In this document: positions 27,051-35,621 of the stretch, piece after piece
Position numbering within the stretch: position 1 is the first letter of the stretch
How the letters are laid out: each line of letters opens with the position of its first letter
NCBI GenBank assembly: GCA_025360045.1
Contig: JANYCY010000007.1
Span: 1 to 53,570, forward strand
Source: Janthinobacterium sp.
GTDB taxonomy: Bacteria > Pseudomonadota > Gammaproteobacteria > Burkholderiales > Chitinibacteraceae
Direction of reading: 5' to 3'
Length of the DNA: 53,570 nucleotides
The notes under the pieces: model-generated
Told to the model about the DNA's origin: nothing
Databases searched by the model: none
The model's input: the letters and a program-made list of their open reading frames with translations, nothing else
Position numbers and translations under genes: made by a program

Positions 27051-27058
27051 CAAAAACG

Positions 27059-27862
27059 TCAAAGTAAGCGATGCGTTAAGGCAGGCAGGATGCGTCTTAC
27101 TCTATCCATTTGGCTGGCTTTTAATTCGGCCATCACCACACCTTCGCCACTGGCTTGGCAGGCCAAAACCTTGCCCCATGGATCAATCAACAAGCTATGG
27201 CCAAAGGTATGACGGCCAGTAATATGCTCGCCGCCCTGCCCCGATGCAATCACATAACATTGGTTTTCGATGGCACGGGCGCGCAGCAAGACTTCCCAAT
27301 GCGCTTCGCCAGTGGTCTGAGTAAATGCAGCAGGCAGAATAATAAAATCAACCGGCAACATGGCACGGAAAAACTCAGGAAAACGCAGATCGTAACAAAC
27401 CGACAAACCGATTCGCCCAAAGGGTGTATCAAAGGCCACCGGCTGCTGCCCCGCTAAAATCGTATCGGCCTCACGAAAACACTCTGATCCATTATCAAAG
27501 CCAAATAAGTGCATTTTATCGTAGCGCGCCACGCACTCGCCTGTCGGCGAATAGGCCAAGCAGCTGTTGTTGACCCGCGTTTCATCTGGGCAAGCCAAGG
27601 GCACCGTACCGCCAACCAACCACACCGCATGCTCTTTGGCCAAGGCGGCCAAAAAATCTTGGATAGGGCCATGACCAAACGTTTCTTTAACCGCTACTTT
27701 ATCGCTATCATTTTTACCCATAATGGCAAAGTATTCCGGCAATACAATTAACTGAGCCCCCGCCATCGCGGCGTCTTTAACCAGACGTGCGGCGGCGGCT
27801 AAGTTGTGTGCAACTTCAGGCCCGGACACCATTTGAATCGCTGCTGCAACCAGACTATTCAT
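27059..27862 (-). CDS. Carbon-nitrogen hydrolase (nitrilase superfamily, Nit1/omega-amidase-like)
   Basis: The 267-residue protein has the catalytic triad of the nitrilase superfamily: Glu43 in VLPEYF, Lys116 in YDKMHLF and Cys156 in SVCYDLRFPEFF. The RFPE segment after the Cys and RARAIENQCYVIASGQGG are typical of the Nit/YbeM branch, which includes deaminated-glutathione amidase. This repair role is likely but not shown. It starts 11 bases after the yhdP stop, so they share a transcript. Confidence 0.92.
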   Translation of the reverse strand: MNSLVAAAIQMVSGPEVAHNLAAAARLVKDAAMAGAQLIVLPEYFAIMGKNDSDKVAVKETFGHGPIQDFLAALAKEHAVWLVGGTVPLACPDETRVNNSCLAYSPTGECVARYDKMHLFGFDNGSECFREADTILAGQQPVAFDTPFGRIGLSVCYDLRFPEFFRAMLPVDFIILPAAFTQTTGEAHWEVLLRARAIENQCYVIASGQGGEHITGRHTFGHSLLIDPWGKVLACQASGEGVVMAELKASQMDRVRRILPALTHRLL

Positions 27863-27873
27863 GATCTTCTCGA

Positions 27874-30800
27874 TTACTTTTTCGTAAAGGGTAGGCGTGA
27901 CAAAGGGCTACTCACGCCTTTAATTTGCGGATCGAGCATGCTACCCGTAATGTCATATTCATAAGCCACCAATTGGCCGAGCGGGTCTTTAAACACGCGT
28001 TGTAATAAGAAGGTAGCCACGCCGATCACTGGATTAATAATAGTAGTCGCCACCGCCACGCTATCGCCGATCACCGGCACAATCCGCACACGTAAATTTT
28101 GTGTGGCAGCCATAAAATTAGCGTCACCCCTAAATAAGACTTGTGCAGCAGGCCCTGCAATCACCAGATTATCAGTACGCGCCACGCCTCTATCGATCAC
28201 GCTGTCGCCTCGGATTGAATCAAATTCAAAGCCCTCAGAGAACACATCTCTAAAATCGAGCTGCACACGGCGCGCCAAGGATTGCAGGCTAAGAATCGAT
28301 AATAAGCGCCCCACACCGGGGTCAATCTTAGCAAACTGCCCAGCTTCCACATCAACCCGCAGCTTGCCTTGTAAAGTAGATAAATCAGGCGGAAATAGCT
28401 CGCCATCCCATGCCACATCGCCACTGAGTTTGGCAGGCGCGCGCCGCATCGTGTCTGGCACACCAAGACGAGTGAGTAATTTACCGAGATTTTCGGTTTC
28501 AATTGCAAAGTTACCGTTAATTCGGCCGGGGGATTTATCCCAAACACCGCTCATATTCAGCTTGCCATCAGGGTTGCTGATATTTACGCCGCTTAAACGC
28601 CAGTTCTCCCCTTGCTGCACCGCATCGATTTCTAATTTACCTAGTTGTAAATTTTTATACCGGAAATCACTGACCTGTAAATCCAGCGCAGGCAGCTGTT
28701 GCAAGGGGGACGCCAGTTGCACCGCGCCGTAAGTTTGAAACGGCAGCCAAAGCTTAGTTAGGCGACTACTGAGCTTACCTTTGTCATGGCCATTCCAATC
28801 AAATGTTCCCGCTAACTCCTGACTATCAATACTGCCTTTCCAGAGTGCCTCGTTTTGCTCTTGTGCCTTAATCCGTACATCGGTCAGCCGCCTACCCCAG
28901 CTCATGATGCGGCCAAAACGTAAATCCACACTAAGAGGACTAGGCCGAACACTTGCCTGATCCGTTTTTAACTCATCGCTCAAATCTAGCCAGCTTTGAA
29001 TATTGAGCTCGGGCAGGCCACCACTGATATTCACCCCCGCCTTGGGCATGGCGGGCATAGCTCCAGCCCCAAGTACAATCTGCCCTTGCAGCTTATTACC
29101 CAAGGACAGCTGCCCTTGCAGGCTTCTATCGTAGGCAAATTCCAATAAAGTGGGATCATGCGCCGTGCCGCTGAGACGCAAACGGAGTGGCTTACTATCC
29201 CAGCTGCTTTTAGCCAGCGGCGCAGGCAAATCAACACTTAAACCTTGTAGCGGCGACTGAATACTCAGGGCGTACTGCGCCTTCCCTGTGCTTAAGCTGG
29301 CCTGATACGGCACTTTGCCACGCAAGCGTTGCTTAAATGGCAGGCCATATCGCTCGCTTACATCCTGCATCTCGGCCTGCCCGTTCATATTCAGCTGTAA
29401 TGCACCTTGCGCATTGCTTGCTCCAGAGAGCTTTACCACCCCACCCAAGGCTTGAGCCTTGGCGTCTTTAATCGTTAATGCATGCTCAGTAAAGCCAATC
29501 TTTCCATCGGCTTTACTCAAGAGCGGCACTGCACCACCAAAATCGAGCTTATTGCCGCTAAAGCGATATTCGCCCACTATTTTGCTGGCATCGGTGTCTT
29601 CTAGCGGCAGGGCCAATTGTAAGGCTAGCTCGCCCTCACCCTCGGCTTTTAGATCATCGATAAATCCATCGGTACTTTCTTTAACGGGGCTTTGGTGCAC
29701 AAAACGTAAGAACTCATGAGTTGCCCCCTGCGCCTTGCCTTTGACATTGAGCATCGGAGATAAGGTATCCATCTCAGGGATAGACACCAAGACATCGTGC
29801 AAATTCACCGCAAAGATTTTGCCCTTGCTGGCCTTGATATCCATCGCCGCGCCATGAAAATCAAGCAAGGCATCAATATGCTCGATGGCAGGCCAATCGT
29901 TCGCGTAAGACAGCGCTACATCTTTGGCATCCGCCGTAATTCTAAACAAGCCATCCTTAGGATTACGGAAAGGAAAATCTTCTAAATTGCCACGCAATTC
30001 GGCGCGGCCATTCACGGCCTTACCACTGAGCAAGGATGTTTTCAGCCAAGCTAAAGTTTCATCGCCTGCGGCACGGGGCAAATACAGGTAGGCCCGCTTA
30101 GCTTGCAGCTCGCGAATATCGCCTTTTAAATTAAGATTCCCCAGCCCCTTGCCGGGCCAAATATATTGAGCGCTAGCGCGTAAATGGGTATCGGCATTAG
30201 CCAACTCAGCCTGTGGCACATTCAGCTTCCACCCCTTGGCTGCCCGCTGCCACGATACGTCAAAGCCTGCACGATCAAAGTGTAGTGGCTCTAAAAATTG
30301 CTCGGGCATAGTCAGCGATAAATCATCGCTCGCAAGGGTGGCTTTACCGGTGTTTTGATCCAGCTTGGCTTTTAAATTAAAGCGCCCCAAAAGTGGCAAG
30401 CCTTGCTGTGGCAACGCCAGCTCTAGCGCCTTGGCCTCGATTTCTGCACTATAAATTTTGGCTTTCTGCCAAGGGCCTTGCCAATGCGCGCTTAGCTTGG
30501 CAATTTTTCCCTTCATGGCAGCATCTTGTAGCTGCTCGGGCCACCATGATGCGAAAGCGCCCAAACCATCCAACAGAATATTGCTGGCGTCGAAGCTTTG
30601 GCCCGCCGCATCGCGCTGATAATCCACACGGCAATCCTGGCAAAGATCCCCACTTGCGGTGGCAATTCGCTTTGCCTTTAGGCGTAAAGACTGACTATCT
30701 TGCTCACCCCTCCAAATAAAGCCGCCTTCAAATACCGGCAGATACAAGGCTTGTGGCGCATCAGGCCATGCCACGTTTAAAGCATTCAATTTTAATTGCG

Positions 30801-31659
30801 CATCAATTTTTTCAATCTTTGCCTGCGCAAAATTAAGCGAGGCTCTAGCCCCACCCTCCCCAGCCAACTGGCTAAACCATTGCGCTTCTTGTGGAAGCCT
30901 TGCAGAGAGTTGTTGTAAATCTACACGGGGTAGATCCAACTTGAGTTGCCCAGACCAAGCGCGCCACTCGCCCATATCATTGCCACGCCAGTTGCCAGAT
31001 AAGGCAAAAGATCCTGCCAAGGCACTAGGCGGCTGCAAAGATAAATCAAATTGATGAAAACCAAAACGCTGCGTGATCTCCATATCAAGCTTAGAAAACA
31101 CCTGCTGACCCGCTTGGCTTTGCTCATCCACATAGCTAAGCTGACCATCGCTAATCTTCAACTCGCCTTGCGCCAGCAGCCAATTAACAAAGCTATTTTC
31201 ATTTTTTTTAGCGCCCGTTTTAACTTGGAAACCGGCCACAAACCACGCACCCGCAGCATCTCGGCGCAGGCTTAAATGAGGGGAAACAGTGGCTAAGCGG
31301 CTAAATAACAACTCGCCCCGCAGTAGCGTCCACCACGATAAATCAGCATCAACCGAGGCCAGCTGCAAGCCCGGCTGGCCCGCTGTATGCACCTTAAAAT
31401 CATCCACCCGCACAAAGGGATGAATACCCCGCCAGCCGCCGGACAAACGCCCCATTTCAATCTGACTACCCGTTGCAAGCGCCAGCTTTTGTACTAACCA
31501 TGGGCGATACTCATCCAAGCGTGGCAATACATAAAACTGCCAAGCCAGCACGACAGCCAGCAAAATCAAACCGATGCCCGCCAAAATGCGCAACAAGGCA
31601 CGGTAATGCCAATGAATGAATAGGGAAAAGCGTTGCAGTAACTTAGAAAAAACAGGCAT
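27874..31659 (-). CDS. yhdP: YhdP-family AsmA-like envelope protein
   Basis: The 1261-residue protein has one N-terminal membrane helix (about residues 22-42) followed by a very long periplasmic region of repeating beta structure. It has the AsmA-like C-terminal part, with LSGDVAWDGELFPPDLSTLQG and GRLLSILSLQSLARR. YhdP and its relatives TamB and YdbH span the periplasm and move phospholipids to the outer membrane. Length and position (before a nitrilase and tldD, divergent from glnE) match the family. The start at 31659 directly precedes a basic stretch and the helix. Confidence 0.94.
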   Translation of the reverse strand: MPVFSKLLQRFSLFIHWHYRALLRILAGIGLILLAVVLAWQFYVLPRLDEYRPWLVQKLALATGSQIEMGRLSGGWRGIHPFVRVDDFKVHTAGQPGLQLASVDADLSWWTLLRGELLFSRLATVSPHLSLRRDAAGAWFVAGFQVKTGAKKNENSFVNWLLAQGELKISDGQLSYVDEQSQAGQQVFSKLDMEITQRFGFHQFDLSLQPPSALAGSFALSGNWRGNDMGEWRAWSGQLKLDLPRVDLQQLSARLPQEAQWFSQLAGEGGARASLNFAQAKIEKIDAQLKLNALNVAWPDAPQALYLPVFEGGFIWRGEQDSQSLRLKAKRIATASGDLCQDCRVDYQRDAAGQSFDASNILLDGLGAFASWWPEQLQDAAMKGKIAKLSAHWQGPWQKAKIYSAEIEAKALELALPQQGLPLLGRFNLKAKLDQNTGKATLASDDLSLTMPEQFLEPLHFDRAGFDVSWQRAAKGWKLNVPQAELANADTHLRASAQYIWPGKGLGNLNLKGDIRELQAKRAYLYLPRAAGDETLAWLKTSLLSGKAVNGRAELRGNLEDFPFRNPKDGLFRITADAKDVALSYANDWPAIEHIDALLDFHGAAMDIKASKGKIFAVNLHDVLVSIPEMDTLSPMLNVKGKAQGATHEFLRFVHQSPVKESTDGFIDDLKAEGEGELALQLALPLEDTDASKIVGEYRFSGNKLDFGGAVPLLSKADGKIGFTEHALTIKDAKAQALGGVVKLSGASNAQGALQLNMNGQAEMQDVSERYGLPFKQRLRGKVPYQASLSTGKAQYALSIQSPLQGLSVDLPAPLAKSSWDSKPLRLRLSGTAHDPTLLEFAYDRSLQGQLSLGNKLQGQIVLGAGAMPAMPKAGVNISGGLPELNIQSWLDLSDELKTDQASVRPSPLSVDLRFGRIMSWGRRLTDVRIKAQEQNEALWKGSIDSQELAGTFDWNGHDKGKLSSRLTKLWLPFQTYGAVQLASPLQQLPALDLQVSDFRYKNLQLGKLEIDAVQQGENWRLSGVNISNPDGKLNMSGVWDKSPGRINGNFAIETENLGKLLTRLGVPDTMRRAPAKLSGDVAWDGELFPPDLSTLQGKLRVDVEAGQFAKIDPGVGRLLSILSLQSLARRVQLDFRDVFSEGFEFDSIRGDSVIDRGVARTDNLVIAGPAAQVLFRGDANFMAATQNLRVRIVPVIGDSVAVATTIINPVIGVATFLLQRVFKDPLGQLVAYEYDITGSMLDPQIKGVSSPLSRLPFTKK

Positions 31660-31777
31660 TCAGTGTGGCTCGGGCATGCCAAAATTAGGCGGTGCTGTGT
31701 TAGGCTTTGCTGACACTCAGGTGGTAAGCCCAGTGTCAAACAGCGCCCTAGGTTAGGGGATATGAGATTTTAACCGT

Positions 31778-32013
31778 TTTTGAGCCTCTACCTACGACTG
31801 ATCTAAGGTAAAGCGCCAAATCCTTACTTACCCCTGCGCGAGTGCAGAGCCAACACAGGCAACAATTATTCTTTCGTCATGCGTATCTAGCGCAATTTTG
31901 AGCCGACATTTATGACTGATCCAACACAAACCGCCCAATCCTTACTTAGCCCTGCGCTAGCGCATAGCCGATACCTGCTGCAATTATTCACCCGCCATGC
32001 GGATCTAGCGCAA
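31778..32013 (+). repeat. 118-bp tandem duplication of the glnE 5' end
   Basis: Unit 1 (31778-31895) and unit 2 (31896-32013) align without gaps. Both begin TTTTGAGCC, and about 78 of the last 99 bases match. Unit 2 holds the glnE start and its first 34 codons. In unit 1 the base positions of the ATG read ACG (31794), and a TAA follows five codons later (31809-31811), so unit 1 is a decayed, untranslated copy. The junction is exact. Nothing else is in the yhdP-glnE gap apart from the presumed promoters. Confidence 0.9.
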
Positions 32014-34599
32014 GAAACCCTAGAGCAGCTCGCTCAGCCTTATACCCGAGCAAGTATGGAAGCACAGCTAAACGCTACTTTTGAGCTGGATGATCAAGCT
32101 TTAAAACAACGCTTACGCCTCTTGCGTCAGGCGGTTATGGCAAGGCTCATCAGCAGAGAATTAGCCGGTTTATCAGACCTCACCGAAGTAATGCACACCA
32201 TCAGCGATCTGGCTGAAGTCACCTTGGCGGCTGCTTTAGCTTGGGTGTCCCAGCCCGACGCACGCTATGGCCTGCCCATAGGTGAAGAATCTGGGCAGGT
32301 GCAAGCGCTGATTATTGTGGGCATGGGCAAATTAGGTGGGCGCGAGCTAAATGTATCGTCTGATATTGATTTGATTTTTATCTTCCCCGAAGACGGCCAA
32401 ACCACGGGGCCACGCAAAATCAGCAATTCTGAATACTTTGCCCTGATCGGCAAGCGGCTCATCAGCCTGATTGGCGAAATCACCGATGAAGGCTTTGTAT
32501 TTAGAGTGGATATGCGCTTGCGCCCGTTTGGCGATGTGGGCCCGCTGGCTTGCAGCTTTGCCGCATTAGAAGGCTATTTGCTCACCCAAGGCCGTGAGTG
32601 GGAGCGCTATGCTTGGATCAAAGCGCGGGCGCTGTGTGGTGATGAAGCGGGGCTGATGCAAATGGTCACGCCCTTTGTTTATCGTAAATACCTCGATTAC
32701 GGCGCTTATCAATCCATGCGCGAGCTACACAGCCAAATTCGCCGCGAAGTGGCGCGTAAAGACAAAATCGACAATATCAAACTCGGGCCGGGCGGGATTC
32801 GTGAAATTGAATTTATCGGCCAAGTTTTTCAATTGATACGCGGTGGGCGCAATAAAATCCTACAGCAGCGGCCAACCCAAGCCATTTTGGACGAGCTGGC
32901 CCAGCAAGGCACCCTGACGCACGCCGCCGTAGCCGAACTACAAGAAGCTTACTCGTTCTTACGCAATACCGAACATCGCTTAATGTATCTGGACGATACA
33001 CAAACCCAGATGCTGCCGCTCAATGCTGAAGATCAAGCCCGGATTGCGCTCAGCATGGGCTTTAGCGATTGGGCGCAGTTTAAAGAACAGCTCACCTTGC
33101 ACCGCAGCCGTGTCAACCAACACTTTGAGCATGTTTTTGTGCTACCGCCCGATGAAGGCGAAGACCACCCACAAGCGGCCATATGGCTCAGCGCACAGGA
33201 TGGCGACAGCACCGATCTGGCCGCATTAGGCTTTGAAAACCCTAATGAAATCAACCGCCGTTTGTCCTCAATGCAAAGCAGCAGCCGCTACCAGCAAATG
33301 CCTGATCGCTGCCGCAAACGCATAGACAGTATTTTGCCGCCTTTAATTGAAGTCGCCGCTAATTTTCATAATCCTGACGCTACTTTCACTCGTATTCTCG
33401 ATTTACTCGAGGCCATCAGCCGCCGCGAATCCTACCTTGCCCTACTGGCCGAACACCCGCGCACCTTAAAGCGGCTGGCTAGCCTGTATAGCGCCAGCCC
33501 TTGGGTATCGCAATATTTAACTCGCCATCCTATTTTGCTCGATGAGCTGCTCGATTTCCGCTTATTAGAAGAGCTGCCTGACTGGCCCAAACTCGGCAAA
33601 ATCTTACGCCAAGAATTAAAAGACTTAGAAGATGACACCGAAGCCAAGATGGATTGCTTACGTCATTTTCAACACGCGCAAGTTTTTAGATTAGTTTGTC
33701 AGGATTTAGATGGCCTACTGGTACTAGAAACGGTATCAGATCACTTATCTGATTTGGCCGACTTAATGCTCACCGTTACGCTTGAGCAAGTCTGGCAAGA
33801 GCTGCCAAATACGCACCGAGCCAAGCCCCAATTTGCAGTCATTGGCTATGGAAAACTCGGCGGCAAGGAGCTGGGCTTTGCCTCTGATTTAGACATTGTT
33901 TATCTGTTTGATGACGATCACCCTAATGCCGCCGAAGTCTATGCCAAATACGCCAAACGCATCGTCAATTGGCTAACCGCGCTCACCCCTGCCGGGCATC
34001 TTTATGATATTGATTTACGTCTGCGGCCCAATGGCACATCGGGCTTACTGGTTTCCAACATCGGTACCTTTGCCCAATACCAACGAGAATCGGCCTGGGT
34101 GTGGGAGCACCAAGCCCTCACTCGCGCCCGCTATTGCGCAGGAGATCGCGTCGTAGGCAATGCTTTTGAAGCCATTCGTGAAGATGTTTTGCGCACGCCA
34201 CGCGATTTAGCCAAGTTGCGCGATGAAGTGCGCACCATGCGCAAACGCATGCTCGAAACCCACCCTGCACGGCCAGAAGATGTGAAACATGTACGAGGTG
34301 GGATTGTTGATATCGAATTTATCATGCAATACCTCATCTTGGCCTACGCCAAAGAGCACCCCGCCTTTTACCTAAACAGCGGCAATATCGCCCTACTCGC
34401 CACCGCCGCACAACTCGGCTTAATTCCACAAGATGCGGCCCTGCTTGCAGCAAATGGCTACCGAGAATTACGCCGCCTACAGCACAGCAGTCGCCTAAAT
34501 GGCACTGAACTGACACCAAAGATGCTCCTACCCATCCAAGCTCAGCTGGCAGCCGTCAAATTACTTTGGGAGACTTTATTTGAGGAAGACTTGGGGTGA
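31912..34599 (+). CDS. glnE: Bifunctional glutamine synthetase adenylyltransferase/deadenylase
   Basis: GlnE attaches AMP to glutamine synthetase and removes it according to nitrogen status. The 895-residue protein has two nucleotidyltransferase domains. The first has GMGKLGGRE near 137-145 followed by SSDIDLIFIF (the deadenylase half). The second has GYGKLGGKE at 645-653 followed by ASDLDIVYLF (the adenylylase half). GGIREIEFIGQ and GGIVDIEFIMQ flank them. The length is near the usual 930-950 residues. The first 34 codons exist as a degenerate tandem copy directly upstream. No strong ribosome site precedes the ATG. Confidence 0.97.
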   Translation: MTDPTQTAQSLLSPALAHSRYLLQLFTRHADLAQETLEQLAQPYTRASMEAQLNATFELDDQALKQRLRLLRQAVMARLISRELAGLSDLTEVMHTISDLAEVTLAAALAWVSQPDARYGLPIGEESGQVQALIIVGMGKLGGRELNVSSDIDLIFIFPEDGQTTGPRKISNSEYFALIGKRLISLIGEITDEGFVFRVDMRLRPFGDVGPLACSFAALEGYLLTQGREWERYAWIKARALCGDEAGLMQMVTPFVYRKYLDYGAYQSMRELHSQIRREVARKDKIDNIKLGPGGIREIEFIGQVFQLIRGGRNKILQQRPTQAILDELAQQGTLTHAAVAELQEAYSFLRNTEHRLMYLDDTQTQMLPLNAEDQARIALSMGFSDWAQFKEQLTLHRSRVNQHFEHVFVLPPDEGEDHPQAAIWLSAQDGDSTDLAALGFENPNEINRRLSSMQSSSRYQQMPDRCRKRIDSILPPLIEVAANFHNPDATFTRILDLLEAISRRESYLALLAEHPRTLKRLASLYSASPWVSQYLTRHPILLDELLDFRLLEELPDWPKLGKILRQELKDLEDDTEAKMDCLRHFQHAQVFRLVCQDLDGLLVLETVSDHLSDLADLMLTVTLEQVWQELPNTHRAKPQFAVIGYGKLGGKELGFASDLDIVYLFDDDHPNAAEVYAKYAKRIVNWLTALTPAGHLYDIDLRLRPNGTSGLLVSNIGTFAQYQRESAWVWEHQALTRARYCAGDRVVGNAFEAIREDVLRTPRDLAKLRDEVRTMRKRMLETHPARPEDVKHVRGGIVDIEFIMQYLILAYAKEHPAFYLNSGNIALLATAAQLGLIPQDAALLAANGYRELRRLQHSSRLNGTELTPKMLLPIQAQLAAVKLLWETLFEEDLG

Positions 34600-34629
34600 T
34601 GCTGGGGGTATTTGAGGAGGTATTGATTT

Positions 34630-34766
34630 TATAGGGTGCACAACGACGAAGTCGTTGCGCACCGCACTCGATGTGCAAGAAAAACAAAGGCTGAGAGCTC
34701 ACTCAACAAAGCTTCGCTTTTCTCCGTAAAACTCTGTGTTCTCTGTGGTTCAAGGTTTGGGTTTTC
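34630..34766. repeat. Composite of two half-repeats after glnE
   Basis: TATAGGGTGCACAACGACGAAGTCGTTGCGCACCG (from 34630) to GTGCAAGAAAAAC (about 34686) is a TATAGGGTG-type palindrome lacking its closing arm. At 34717-34766 only the right half of a CACAGAG repeat remains (TTTTCTCCGTAAAACTCTGTG through TTCAAGGTTTGGGTTTT). Both seem truncated and fused by deletion. They fill the gap between the convergent genes. Confidence 0.7.
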
Positions 34767-34774
34767 ACCAGCTA

Positions 34775-35263
34775 TCAACTAGCGATATCCGCAATCACCT
34801 TAGGAAAATCAGCAAAATGCACCGCAGCCTTACCATTCGGTAGGTAATCAGCCAATAAATACGCTTCCTCACGAATTCGCTCCATCAAGGCAACAACGTG
34901 GGTAGGCTGAATATTGACATCAAACCAGAACTCTTTACGCCAAACGGGATTCAAGCCTACATCCCCACCCGGCTCAAGCTCGCTGAGCGATGCCTGACGA
35001 CACGCAAAGCCAAGAGCGGCCAAAAAGTCAGCAAACTCTGGCCCACTATCGCTCACCTCTAACACAAACGCCGCCATCCCTGGCGCAACCTGCTGTAAGT
35101 TTACATAAATGCACGTATCAAATCGTGTTTGCACCGATTGCATGCAATGAGAACAAAAAAAACCAGAACGCGGGGCGTACTCGCTTTCATCCGCATAAGC
35201 ATCAGTGATAGGTAAGACTGGGTGCCCGCAACTATGATACGAATCCACGTTAAACCTTTCCAT
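34775..35263 (-). CDS. Hypothetical protein with Cys/His pairs near the N-terminus
   Basis: I do not recognise this 162-residue protein. It begins MERFNVDSYHSCGHPVLP and then has FFCSHCMQSVQ, so CGH and CSHC could form a zinc site. The rest is soluble and mixed alpha/beta, with AFVLEVSDSGPEFADFLAALGF and a C-terminal helix. Acidic and amphipathic content looks like a genuine coding gene, and no longer frame competes on the other strand. It converges with glnE. No ribosome site is evident before the ATG. Confidence 0.6.
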   Translation of the reverse strand: MERFNVDSYHSCGHPVLPITDAYADESEYAPRSGFFCSHCMQSVQTRFDTCIYVNLQQVAPGMAAFVLEVSDSGPEFADFLAALGFACRQASLSELEPGGDVGLNPVWRKEFWFDVNIQPTHVVALMERIREEAYLLADYLPNGKAAVHFADFPKVIADIAS

Positions 35264-35314
35264 CAGTTAGCATTAGGACAAGCTTATGCTTTCATATTAG
35301 CTTTAAGGAAGAAA

Positions 35315-35342
35315 AAAAGCACCTATATTAGCAGGTGCTTTT
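35315..35342 (-). terminator. Orphan intrinsic terminator upstream of the hypothetical gene
   Basis: AAAAGCACCT and AGGTGCTTTT form a 10-bp stem with an 8-base loop. On the minus strand it continues as TTTTTTTCTTCC, a strong U-tract. No gene lies within 250 bases upstream on that strand, and aspS already has its own terminator at 35577-35605. It is either a backup terminator or the end of a small RNA. Confidence 0.75.
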
Positions 35343-35576
35343 GTAAATATTTACACACACAAACTTAAACAATGTCTAATCACTTAGCCGAGAAAAATCA
35401 GCGCCTCAGTTGTTGCTCATCCGCACAATGAGCAGCCGCTATTAACAAGCCTTGAGCATACTTGCACCTAAAAGCAGCGTAACGACAACAATAGATGCCC
35501 CCTGCATACCCTGCACTCCGCCCCTAAATGCTTTATATAAAAGAACAGGTAGTCCCTATCCATTATTTAAAAGCAA
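35343..35576 (-). other. Gene-free interval between two minus-strand terminators
   Basis: No open reading frame of note is present. A hairpin TGCTCAT/ATGAGCA (35414-35420 with 35428-35434) lies inside, and the segment ends at the orphan terminator at 35315-35342. The layout could suit a minus-strand small RNA of up to about 200 bases, but I find no convincing promoter. It is listed as unexplained sequence rather than as an RNA gene. Confidence 0.3.
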
Positions 35577-35605
35577 AAAAAGCACCCACATTCAGTGAGT
35601 GCTTT
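35577..35605 (-). terminator. Intrinsic terminator of aspS
   Basis: AAAGCAC and CAC (35579-35589) pair with GTG and GTGCTTT (35595-35605), leaving a small loop. On the minus strand it ends in TTTTTTTGC. It lies 17 bases after the aspS stop. Confidence 0.85.
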
Positions 35606-35621
35606 ATGACAGCTTAAATAC

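Noticed and set aside
28103-28732. 209-residue open frame on the plus strand inside yhdP
   Set aside because: It is antisense to a continuous yhdP frame, of low-complexity Ser/Pro composition and with no motif.
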